Of a stretch of 36,301 nt of DNA, positions 8,036-14,856 are shown piece after piece. The DNA comes from Chthonomonas sp. UBA2391 (GTDB taxonomy: Bacteria; Armatimonadota; Fimbriimonadia; Fimbriimonadales; Fimbriimonadaceae). The translations under genes and the position numbers were made by a program. The notes under the pieces are model-generated. The model had not been told where the DNA came from. It did no database searches and was given only the letters and a program-made list of their open reading frames with translations. Each line of letters begins with the position of its first letter. The first letter of the stretch is position 1. The stretch lies in the NCBI GenBank assembly GCA_002343825.1, contig DDSL01000124.1, positions 1-36,301 of the forward strand, given 5' to 3'.

Positions 8036-8784
8036 CGCTTGCCCAGCACCGCCTCGAGCTCCTGTTGCTCCGGATAATTGATCAAGACGCCCCGCAACCG
8101 CCCGAAATACACGAACATGCTTCCCGCCGCAACCGCCGAGGCGCCCCCTTCCTCAACCGCCTCCTTAAAGTGCTCGACCTGACCAGCCCCGCCGCAGGCA
8201 ACCACAGGAACCCGGACCGCCTCGCTGACCGATCGGAGCAATCCGAGGTCGTATCCCTCCATCTTTCCGTCGCGGTCGATGCTGTTGACCAAGATCTCGC
8301 CAGCCCCCAACTCCTCGGCCCGGACAGCCGCATTCATCGCCGATTCACCGGTTGGCTTGGTGCCGCTATGCGTATAGATCTCTCCCCCGCGAACATCCAA
8401 ACAAGCCACCACGCTCTGGGCTCCGAACTCGTCACTGCTGCGCCGGATCAGGTCGGGATCGGTGGTCAGAGCCGTCGAAAAGATGACTTTCTCGACCCCA
8501 AGTTGCAGCATCCTACGGGCATCCTCGATGTTCCTGAGTCCGCCGCCATAGGCCACCGGCATGAAGGCCTCGCTCACGATTTCTTGAATCAAGTCGAACT
8601 GCACCGGGCGGCCATGACGGCTCGCCTCGATATCCAAGATGACCAACTCGTCCACTTCTTTCTCGTTATAGATGCGGACTGCGTTGCGTGGATCGCCCAG
8701 GTAGCGCGGCGACCGGAACTGGGTCGTTTTGACCAGCCTTGTGCCTTGAAGCAACAAACAGGGCATGACGCGGACGCTGATCAT
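8032..8784 (-). CDS. Glycosyl-amidation HisF paralogue (WbuZ/HisF2-type)
   Basis: This encodes 250 residues forming a TIM-barrel related to the cyclase subunit of imidazole-glycerol-phosphate synthase. The N-terminus reads MPCLLLQG with LVKTTQF. The first catalytic Asp of true HisF (in the ACLDV segment) is therefore replaced by Leu, which is typical of the TIGR03572 glycosyl-amidation branch and argues against histidine biosynthesis. Phosphate-binding loops remain (YGGGLRN, CGGAGQ), as does SIDRDGKMEGYD. It probably channels ammonia from HisH2 to the downstream amidotransferase. It overlaps both neighbours by 4 nt (ATGA type), consistent with a stoichiometric complex. Confidence 0.9.
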   Translation of the reverse strand: MISVRVMPCLLLQGTRLVKTTQFRSPRYLGDPRNAVRIYNEKEVDELVILDIEASRHGRPVQFDLIQEIVSEAFMPVAYGGGLRNIEDARRMLQLGVEKVIFSTALTTDPDLIRRSSDEFGAQSVVACLDVRGGEIYTHSGTKPTGESAMNAAVRAEELGAGEILVNSIDRDGKMEGYDLGLLRSVSEAVRVPVVACGGAGQVEHFKEAVEEGGASAVAAGSMFVYFGRLRGVLINYPEQQELEAVLGKR

Positions 8785-9398
8785 GAGTGCTCGGCGAAGT
8801 TGCGGAGCCAGCGCATCCCGTACTTGTGGCTCTTTTCAGGGTGGAACTGGGCGCCCCAGATGTTGTCCCGATGGATCGCGGCGTGAAAGTCGAAACCGTA
8901 GCTCGCCGTGGCCAAGACGTTCTCGGGTCGTGCACACCGCACGTGAAAGCTGTGGACAAAGTAGAAGCGCGGATCCTCGGGCAAATCCTGCACTAACGGA
9001 TGCTGCTGAGCTTGCGGCTGGATGCGGTTCCAGCCCATGTGGGGCAAACGCAGATCGGCATCAGGATCAAAGGCAAAACGAACGCTCTCTGCCTCGATCC
9101 AACCCAATCCGGATCGGACTCCTTCTTCGCTCCGTTGACCAAAGAGCTGCATTCCCAGGCAAATCCCCAGGATGGGCTTACGCTTTTCGAGGACCTCATG
9201 ATGGAGCCCATCGACCAGTCCGCGCGACTCAAGATTCTCCATCGCGCGGTCGAAAGCCCCTGCCCCAGGCAGGATCAGTTTTTCCGCCGCCGCGAGGTCT
9301 CCCGGGTCGCCGGTGATCACGCTGGTGTGGCCAATCTTCCACAACATGTTTTTGATCGAGCCGAGATTGCCCATCCCGTAGTCGACGATCGCGATCAT
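8781..9398 (-). CDS. HisH-type glutamine amidotransferase subunit for sugar amidation
   Basis: This is a class I glutamine amidotransferase of 205 residues. The start at 9398 gives the family N-terminus MIAIVDYGMGNLGS; the frame is open further upstream, but that part is antisense to the divergent gene. The catalytic triad is visible: Cys80 in GICLGMQ, and His186 and Glu188 in QFHPEKSH. The oxyanion strand LILPGAGAF is present. It hydrolyses glutamine and delivers ammonia through the HisF-like barrel. Gene order and overlaps indicate service to the sugar amidotransferase instead of histidine synthesis. A tandem 'hisH' label would be misleading without the rest of a his operon. Confidence 0.9.
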   Translation of the reverse strand: MIAIVDYGMGNLGSIKNMLWKIGHTSVITGDPGDLAAAEKLILPGAGAFDRAMENLESRGLVDGLHHEVLEKRKPILGICLGMQLFGQRSEEGVRSGLGWIEAESVRFAFDPDADLRLPHMGWNRIQPQAQQHPLVQDLPEDPRFYFVHSFHVRCARPENVLATASYGFDFHAAIHRDNIWGAQFHPEKSHKYGMRWLRNFAEHS

Positions 9399-9425
9399 TG
9401 CCGGGATGGTACCAGAGGGTTGCGA

Positions 9426-9433
9426 TACACTAG
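9426..9433. promoter_or_regulatory. Overlapping divergent -10 boxes between sugar-amidation operon and oxoamine synthase
   Basis: On the plus strand TACACT (9426-9431) ends 6 nt before the ATG at 9438, which would give a leaderless transcript. On the minus strand TAGTGT (9433-9428) uses almost the same bases and points to the HisH2 gene, whose ATG is about 29 nt away. The two promoters would exclude each other. No clear -35 boxes are seen. Confidence 0.4.
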
Positions 9434-9437
9434 CACC

Positions 9438-10643
9438 ATGAATGCGACGCTGCAAAACTGGCTCACTGGGCAGATCGAAACACTGAAGGCCGAAAATCTC
9501 TACAAGGTCCCCAAGATCCTCGAGACCCCGGCCGGTGGGCGAGTGAGGATGAACGGCAAAGAAGTCGTCAACCTGAGCAGCAACAACTATCTTGGGTTGG
9601 CCAACCACCCCAAGGTCCGCGAGGCCGCTCTGAGGGCTATCGATCAGTGGGGCGTCGGAGCGGGGGCCGTCCGATGGATCGGAGGCACGATGTCGGTCCA
9701 TGAAGAACTGGAGAATCGCCTGGCCAAGTTCAAGCACACCGAGGCCGTGCTCGTCTTCACCGGCGGATTTACGGCCAACAGCGGCTGCATTCCGGCGGTT
9801 TTAAGCAACGAAGATGTCGTGATCAGCGACGAGCTCAATCACGCCTCCATCATCGATGGGGTCCGGCTTTCTAGCGCAAAGTACAAGAAATCCGAAGGCT
9901 ACGTCTACGCCCACAAGGATATGGAGCAATTGGAATCAATTTTGAGAGCAACACAATCCTTCGCCAAACGCATGATCATCACCGACGGCGTGTTCAGCAT
10001 GGATGGAGATATTGCCCCCCTACCCGACATCGCGGCCCTAGCCGAGCAGTACGATGCATTCGTCATGGTCGATGACGCCCACGCCAGTGGGGTCCTCGGC
10101 AAGAACGGCGCCGGAACCGCCTCGCACTTCAACCTCTATGGCCGGGTCGATATCCAGCTCGGGACCTTGAGCAAGGCGCTGGGCGTGATCGGAGGGTACA
10201 TCGCCGGTTCGGCCGCCCTCAAGGATTGGCTCATCAACCGGGGCCGCCCCTACCTCTTCAGCACCGCTCACCCGCCGATGGTCGCCGCCGCGCTGATCGC
10301 CGCTCTCGACGTCATGGAAAACGACCCGACTCCGATGGAGCGGCTTTGGGCCAACACCCGCTGGTGGAAAGAAAACTTGGCCGCCCAGGGCTTCGACACG
10401 ATGGGCAGCGAGACGCCGATCACCCCCGTCTACGTAGGGGATGAGGCCGCCGCCCAACAGATGGAACGACTGCTCTGGGAAGAAGGTGTCTATGCCCTCT
10501 CGATCGTCTATCCCACCGTCGGGCGAGGCAAGGCCCGGCTCCGAACAATGCCCAGCGCGGCCCACACACAAGAAGATCTTGAGTTTGCGCTCCAAGCCTT
10601 TGTGCGGGTCCGCGAAAAGCTCGGAACCTCGGCCCTGGCCTAG
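9438..10643 (+). CDS. Alpha-oxoamine synthase (glycine C-acetyltransferase / KAPA synthase family)
   Basis: This encodes 401 residues, full length for this PLP-dependent family. The Schiff-base lysine is Lys246 in TLSKALG. The ring-stacking and binding residues are seen in ELNHASIIDG (His135) and VDDAHASG (Asp212/His215). The C-terminal GKARLRTMPSAAHT strand binds the substrate carboxylate. The N-terminal LYKVPKILETP and NNYLGLANHP are closest in style to Kbl and the bifunctional Thermus enzyme, which accepts several acyl-CoAs. It therefore makes either 2-amino-3-oxobutanoate (threonine metabolism) or 8-amino-7-oxononanoate (biotin). No tdh or bio genes are nearby, so the choice stays open. 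The ATG at 9438 follows a -10-like box by 6 nt. The stop codon abuts the alr start. Confidence 0.9.
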   Translation: MNATLQNWLTGQIETLKAENLYKVPKILETPAGGRVRMNGKEVVNLSSNNYLGLANHPKVREAALRAIDQWGVGAGAVRWIGGTMSVHEELENRLAKFKHTEAVLVFTGGFTANSGCIPAVLSNEDVVISDELNHASIIDGVRLSSAKYKKSEGYVYAHKDMEQLESILRATQSFAKRMIITDGVFSMDGDIAPLPDIAALAEQYDAFVMVDDAHASGVLGKNGAGTASHFNLYGRVDIQLGTLSKALGVIGGYIAGSAALKDWLINRGRPYLFSTAHPPMVAAALIAALDVMENDPTPMERLWANTRWWKENLAAQGFDTMGSETPITPVYVGDEAAAQQMERLLWEEGVYALSIVYPTVGRGKARLRTMPSAAHTQEDLEFALQAFVRVREKLGTSALA

Positions 10644-11813
10644 ATGAATCCCTTTCCCCGCGCCTGGATCGAGATCGACCTGCCGGCCTTTCGGCACAAT
10701 CTCTCCTTGGTCCGGGGGGTCTTGCCCGCGGGGTGCCTCTTCGCGCTCGTCGCCAAAGCCGACGCCTATGGCCACGGGCTCGTCCCGATCGCCCGGGAGG
10801 CCGTTCGGCATGGGGTCGATTGGATCGCGGTCGCAACCGTGCAAGAGGGGATCGCCCTCCGCGACGCGGGTCTGCGAAGCCCAGTGATCGTGCTTTCGCC
10901 GATCCTAGAGATCGAGGCCGAGCAGGCGGTTTTTTATGATCTGAGGATCATGGTGGAGCGGGTGGAGTTGGGTCGCGCCTTGAGTGAGGCGGCGGTTCGA
11001 CAACACCGCCAGGCGGTGGTCCATCTGCCCGTGGATACGGGGGTGGCCCGGTTCGGAGTTTTGCCCGAGGAGGTTGGGGGGCTTTTGGACCAGCTGCGCG
11101 GGCTCCCCGGAGTGGTGGTCGAGGGGATCGGGACCCACTTTGCCGATAGCGGCCACGATGAGCCGGGAACCCGGGAACAAATGCGATTGTTTGCCGAGGC
11201 TCTTCAGTTCGCCACGACGGACGCCCCGACCCGCCGCGACGGGGCAGAGTCTCCCGACGAGCGGGAGACGAACGAGTGGCCTTGGGCCGGAGCGGCGGGC
11301 AGGATGATGGTCCATGTCGCCAACTCGGCCGGAGCCCTAGCCTATCCCGACTTGCAACTCAACCTCGTCCGGGTCGGGATCGCCGCCTACGGGATCGACC
11401 CCTACGGAATGCTCGGCGGCCAACTCCGCCCGATCCTCAGTTGGAAGGCACGGATCATGAGCTTACGAGAGAGGCCGACGGGGAGCCGACTGAGCTACAG
11501 CGGAACTTACACCTGCACCCGCCCAACCCGAATTGCCACCCTCGGGATCGGCTATGGCGATGGCTACCCGCGTAGCCTCAGCAATACGGGGTTCGTCGAC
11601 CTTCGCGGTCACCGAGCCCCGGTGGTGGGCCTCGTCTGCATGGATCAACTCTTGATCGACGTCACCGATATCCCAAACGTGGAAATCGGCGACGAGGTGT
11701 ACTTGATCGGGGGTGAAGCCACCGTCGCCCGCCTCGCCGAATGCGCAGGCACCAACGTTCACGAAATCGTCACCCGCATCATGAGCCGCGCCCCTCGCCG
11801 ATACAAGCATTAG
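10644..11813 (+). CDS. alr: Alanine racemase
   Basis: This PLP enzyme interconverts L- and D-alanine for peptidoglycan. It encodes 389 residues. The catalytic lysine is Lys38 in VAKADAYGHG and the second catalytic base is Tyr304 in GIGYGDGYPR. VHVANSAGAL and VCMDQLLIDVTD are further family motifs, and the C-terminal beta domain is complete. The ATG follows directly on the TAG of the upstream gene with no spacer, so the two are probably co-translated. Between the barrel helix ending near residue 190 and the HVANSAGAL strand there are about 30 residues (TTDAPTRRDGAESPD onward) where homologues usually have about a dozen. The DNA for this part (11223-11269) consists of two perfect hairpins, suggesting an in-frame palindromic insertion in a surface loop. 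Confidence 0.95.
   Translation: MNPFPRAWIEIDLPAFRHNLSLVRGVLPAGCLFALVAKADAYGHGLVPIAREAVRHGVDWIAVATVQEGIALRDAGLRSPVIVLSPILEIEAEQAVFYDLRIMVERVELGRALSEAAVRQHRQAVVHLPVDTGVARFGVLPEEVGGLLDQLRGLPGVVVEGIGTHFADSGHDEPGTREQMRLFAEALQFATTDAPTRRDGAESPDERETNEWPWAGAAGRMMVHVANSAGALAYPDLQLNLVRVGIAAYGIDPYGMLGGQLRPILSWKARIMSLRERPTGSRLSYSGTYTCTRPTRIATLGIGYGDGYPRSLSNTGFVDLRGHRAPVVGLVCMDQLLIDVTDIPNVEIGDEVYLIGGEATVARLAECAGTNVHEIVTRIMSRAPRRYKH
11223..11269. repeat. Double hairpin inside alr, probable in-frame palindromic element
   Basis: GCCCCG (11223-11228) faces CGGGGC (11240-11245), and GTCTCCCG (11249-11256) faces CGGGAGAC (11262-11269) with a 5-nt loop. The block keeps the alr frame open and encodes a hydrophilic segment absent from typical alanine racemases. 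Confidence 0.6.
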
Positions 11814-11818
11814 ATCAG

Positions 11819-11827
11819 TGTTAGACT
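11819..11827 (+). promoter_or_regulatory. Extended -10 promoter of cytochrome b561-like gene
   Basis: TGTTAGACT is an extended -10 box (TG, one base, TAGACT at 11822-11827). It ends 6 nt before the ATG at 11834, so the transcript would begin at or next to the start codon. It lies directly after the alr stop (11811-11813). Confidence 0.45.
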
Positions 11828-11833
11828 GATTTC

Positions 11834-12559
11834 ATGAAGTGGGTGCTGGTTTGGGATCTGCCCGTTCGAATCGGCCACGTTCTGATGGGGGTCGGAGTCA
11901 TCGCCGCCTACGGGATCGCCAGATTTCTAGGGGAAGACCACCCCAGCTTTCCCCACCACATGATGATCGGCATGGCGCTAATGGTACTGGTGGGCTTCCG
12001 GACCCTTTGGGGATCCATCGGGCCGCGGCCTGCTCGGTTTGAATCCATTCTTTCTGCCGATCCGATCCACATTGTGGATCACCTCAAGAACTTCAACCGG
12101 CCCGGCGGAACCCCGTTCGCAGGGAAAAACCCTCTCTCGTTCCTTTCGACCCTCACCATCCTCGGACTCATCGCAGGCCTGGGAATCACCGGCTATACCA
12201 CCGCCCAAGGCAACGAACAGTTCGAATCCCTCCACCCGCTTTTGGCCAACGCCCTCGCGGTGATGGTCGGACTCCACATCTTGGGAGCTAGCCATCATCA
12301 TTGGGTCAAGCGAGACGATACGCTGATCGCCATGGTGCACGGGAAAAAGAGGGTTGACGATTCCCACGACATCGGTTCATCTCGACCCCTCGCCGCGTTT
12401 GCGATGCTACTCCTCAGCGTCGGAGGATACTTCTCGCTACTCTGGAACTACGACCCAAACACCCAGACCACAAAGCTGCCGTTCGGAAATCGGGCCATTC
12501 CGTTAGGAGAGTCTGGACACCGGGAATCCGAAGAGCACGAAGGCCTCGAAAGAGATTAA
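11834..12559 (+). CDS. Cytochrome b561-type membrane protein (di-haem b, hydrogenase-cytochrome-like)
   Basis: This encodes 241 residues with four main hydrophobic helices plus one near the C-terminus (LAAFAMLLLSVGGYFSLLW). Histidines suited to bind haem b occur in helix 1 (VRIGHVLM), at the start of helix 2 (FPHHMMIGMALM) and in helix 4 (HPLLANALAVMVGLHILGASHHH). This is the pattern of the Ni/Fe-hydrogenase b-type cytochrome and CybB superfamily. Such proteins pass electrons across the cytoplasmic membrane; the partner is not in the window. The short hydrophilic tail (GESGHRESEEHEGLERD) is unusual. The stop codon overlaps the stop of the convergent NlpC/P60 gene within TTAA. Confidence 0.85.
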   Translation: MKWVLVWDLPVRIGHVLMGVGVIAAYGIARFLGEDHPSFPHHMMIGMALMVLVGFRTLWGSIGPRPARFESILSADPIHIVDHLKNFNRPGGTPFAGKNPLSFLSTLTILGLIAGLGITGYTTAQGNEQFESLHPLLANALAVMVGLHILGASHHHWVKRDDTLIAMVHGKKRVDDSHDIGSSRPLAAFAMLLLSVGGYFSLLWNYDPNTQTTKLPFGNRAIPLGESGHRESEEHEGLERD

Positions 12560-13284
12560 CGCCGGGCGTCGACGAGGATCTTTTGCCACTTCTCATTCAG
12601 CCGGTCCGTCGCCAGGCCCCGGTTGTTGCTGCTGCTGTGCACAAACATGCCGTTGCCCAGATAGATCCCAGTGTGGCCGATCTTGCCCCGCTTTCGGTCC
12701 CAAAAATAGAGCCGGTCTCCGGGCTGAAGGTCTTCGTAGCGGGTGATCTTTTGGCCGACTCGAGCCTGCTCGGCGGCAGTCCGGGGGAGGTTAATCCCGA
12801 TCTTGCCGTACATCGTCTTCACAAAGGCGCTACAGTCGATCCCGTTGTAGAGATCATTGCCGCCCCACTTGTAGGGCGTTTTGTGCCGACGAGCAAAATC
12901 CTCGGCGTATTCGGCCAGCTGGGCCCGCGTGGCGCTCGTACCAAGCTCTTGCACACGCCACTCGCCACTTGTTCCCCGTTCGCCCTGCGTCTGGCTCCGA
13001 ACGACTTCAAAAGGTAGCCGGGCGACCGTATCGGCCTTGATGTAGCCGATCTTGCCTTGCTGCATCACGACCGCGATCCACCCCTTGTAGCGGCTGGCGC
13101 GGATGATCAAGTATTCGTAGGGTTGGGCGCGATGATAAACCCCGGCTTTGGTGCTCGGTCGGCTGAGGATCGGGGTGGCCTTAACGGTTTGGCCAAGGTG
13201 CCCCAAAACGTCCGCGCTCTTGCTCTTGGCAAGAACGGCGGGGCTGAGAGAAAGGGCTATCAGGGCGATGGCGGTTCTTGTCAT
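12556..13284 (-). CDS. Secreted NlpC/P60 peptidoglycan hydrolase with SH3-like domain
   Basis: This encodes 242 residues. A signal peptide (first 19 residues, ending AVLA) is followed by a bacterial SH3-like domain at about residues 30-90 (ILSRPSTKAGVY, GWIAVVMQ, GKIGYIKAD) and a C-terminal NlpC/P60 cysteine peptidase at about 120-242. The catalytic residues are Cys151 in GIDCSAFV, His204 in GHTGIYLG and a third polar residue His216 in FVHSSS. It should cut gamma-D-Glu-diaminopimelate bonds in stem peptides in the periplasm. The proximity to alanine racemase is suggestive for cell-wall metabolism, but the genes are convergent. The upstream region (13285-13533) holds its promoter area and repeat copy B. 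Confidence 0.93.
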   Translation of the reverse strand: MTRTAIALIALSLSPAVLAKSKSADVLGHLGQTVKATPILSRPSTKAGVYHRAQPYEYLIIRASRYKGWIAVVMQQGKIGYIKADTVARLPFEVVRSQTQGERGTSGEWRVQELGTSATRAQLAEYAEDFARRHKTPYKWGGNDLYNGIDCSAFVKTMYGKIGINLPRTAAEQARVGQKITRYEDLQPGDRLYFWDRKRGKIGHTGIYLGNGMFVHSSSNNRGLATDRLNEKWQKILVDARR

Positions 13285-13360
13285 CGTCGCGTCCTTTGCG
13301 GTTGTACCGCAGTTGGGTGGTCCAACACCTATTATTGGATCGGGGACGGCGGGAATTTAG

Positions 13361-13460
13361 TTCGGCCCCGCCTCGCCCGGCCCGGAGGCCAATCCCGACC
13401 CAGGGGCCCCGACGCATTCGCGTTGCCCTGGGTCCTGCCCCCGGGCGTCGCCGTGCCGAA
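13361..13460. repeat. GC-rich nested palindrome, copy B
   Basis: The core is GACCCAGGG (13397-13405) facing CCCTGGGTC (13426-13434), with GGGGCCCC beside the first arm. Outer arms are TTCGGC (13361-13366) and GCCGAA (13455-13460), and the sides between them are largely complementary. The reverse complement aligns with copy A at 6773-6858 over the core and the GGGCCGGGCG shoulder. It lies in the 249-nt gap between the divergent NlpC/P60 and lipoprotein genes, where no other gene is seen. Confidence 0.7.
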
Positions 13461-13533
13461 CGACTCCTCAACCGTCCGCCAAAATAGGTAACGCGGAAAC
13501 GTCGAAAGCAGTAGAAACAGCCACCGAGCCAGC

Positions 13534-14856
13534 ATGAATCCCCCTCGACGCCACCTACCTCTTTGCATCGCCGTGCTCGGGGCCCTCGCGGTTACCGGAT
13601 GCAACAACACGCGCTTGGAGTTCCAGCGGGCAGCCGCCGAACTTCCCAAGATCAAGGCCGAAATCCAAGCCGCCGGGATCAGCCTGGACCTCAAGGACCT
13701 CAAGCCAAACATCCGCCCTGAGGAGGATGCCTATCCGTTGCTTGAACCCGTTATCAAGCAGACGGAGCTCTTTAAGGAAGCCAAAAAGGCGGTCAAGAAC
13801 CAGCCCAACCTAGCGGATGGCCAGTTCCTCCAGACCATGAAGGCCCAACTCCCGAAGCTGGACAAGATGTTGGATCAACTTGTCCTAGCGACCAAGCGTC
13901 CTTCGGTCGACTTTCGCATCGATTGGGACAACCCTAATCCGGTGGCCATCGACTTCACCGAGACGACGGCACTGAAGGAAGCGACCCCTTGGCTGTGTTA
14001 CCGGGGTATCGCTTTGGCGGAAAATGGGGACTATGAGCGAGCGCTCAGGGACTTTCGTGCGGCTCGACAACTGGCTAGGTATCTTGGGTCTGTACCAATC
14101 TTGATCCACCATATGGTGTCTTTAGCGCTGGAGACGACTCTGACCAGAGCACTAAAGGCGGCAGCGCATTGGTCCCGCTATAATCCAGGCTTTCTGCGTG
14201 ATCTGAACGCCATTCTCGTTGACATGCAATCTGAAGCGCATCCAGGGCCAAGAATTGTTCGCGGCGAAATGGCTTACTCCTCTGCTTGTTTTCGCAATCC
14301 CAAGCTCTTTCAATCTCCGGAAATGGCGGATCTTTATGAGTTAGATCCCAAGGAGTGGACTGAAGATCCGGTCAAGGTTGATGCATTCCACGCATCGATT
14401 CTCTCTGGATCCTTTGCGGTTCTAAAGATTATGGAATCGAAACGATCTCACAAAGAGATCATCCTGGAACTCCGCACCGAATTTGAGCGACGAACTTCAA
14501 AGTCCAATCCAGTCAACGCATTGAACCGAGACCTTCTCCTGTCTTACGACAACACTTATGGACTATGGATCCGACGCCAGTCGACGATCGTCCTTACGCA
14601 AGCGGCTATTGAACTTTCACAACGTTGGGCAAAACTGGGTCGTTCCCCACGAGGTGTTGAACATCTCGGAGATAAATTCGTAGACTCCTACACTTCAAAG
14701 CCCGTACTCATGGTTGAAAGACAGGGCAAAGTATATATCTATTTCCCAGGCATGGATTTTAAGGACGATGGTGGAGTCGTTTGGGTCGATGACGTGGAAG
14801 AAGTTTTGCCGCCTCTGCAACCAAAGCAGGCTCCTCTTGGACAAAAAACATCATGA
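13534..14856 (+). CDS. Putative lipoprotein, tandem paralogue 1
   Basis: This encodes 440 residues with a lipoprotein signal peptide ending in the lipobox VTGC (Cys23), so it is probably anchored on the periplasmic face of a membrane. The mature protein is mostly helical. One stretch (residues about 155-185, GIALAENGDYERALRDFRAARQLARYLG) looks like a TPR unit. The C-terminal part is beta-rich and contains DSYTSKPVLMVERQGKVYIYFPG, a segment also seen in secreted planctomycete/armatimonadete proteins of unknown role. No enzyme motif is visible. Its stop overlaps the ATG of a second, clearly homologous gene by 4 nt. The first 80 mature residues are nearly identical in the two copies, while the rest is much more divergent. 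Confidence 0.8.
   Translation: MNPPRRHLPLCIAVLGALAVTGCNNTRLEFQRAAAELPKIKAEIQAAGISLDLKDLKPNIRPEEDAYPLLEPVIKQTELFKEAKKAVKNQPNLADGQFLQTMKAQLPKLDKMLDQLVLATKRPSVDFRIDWDNPNPVAIDFTETTALKEATPWLCYRGIALAENGDYERALRDFRAARQLARYLGSVPILIHHMVSLALETTLTRALKAAAHWSRYNPGFLRDLNAILVDMQSEAHPGPRIVRGEMAYSSACFRNPKLFQSPEMADLYELDPKEWTEDPVKVDAFHASILSGSFAVLKIMESKRSHKEIILELRTEFERRTSKSNPVNALNRDLLLSYDNTYGLWIRRQSTIVLTQAAIELSQRWAKLGRSPRGVEHLGDKFVDSYTSKPVLMVERQGKVYIYFPGMDFKDDGGVVWVDDVEEVLPPLQPKQAPLGQKTS

Noticed and set aside
8781..8784. HisH/HisF as a histidine biosynthesis operon
   Set aside because: HisF lacks the first catalytic Asp, the trio includes the sugar amidotransferase, and no other his genes are present.
9399..9737. 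N-terminal extension of the HisH2 protein by 113 residues
   Set aside because: The extension is antisense to the oxoamine synthase start and lacks amidotransferase similarity; the family N-terminus begins exactly at the ATG at 9398.
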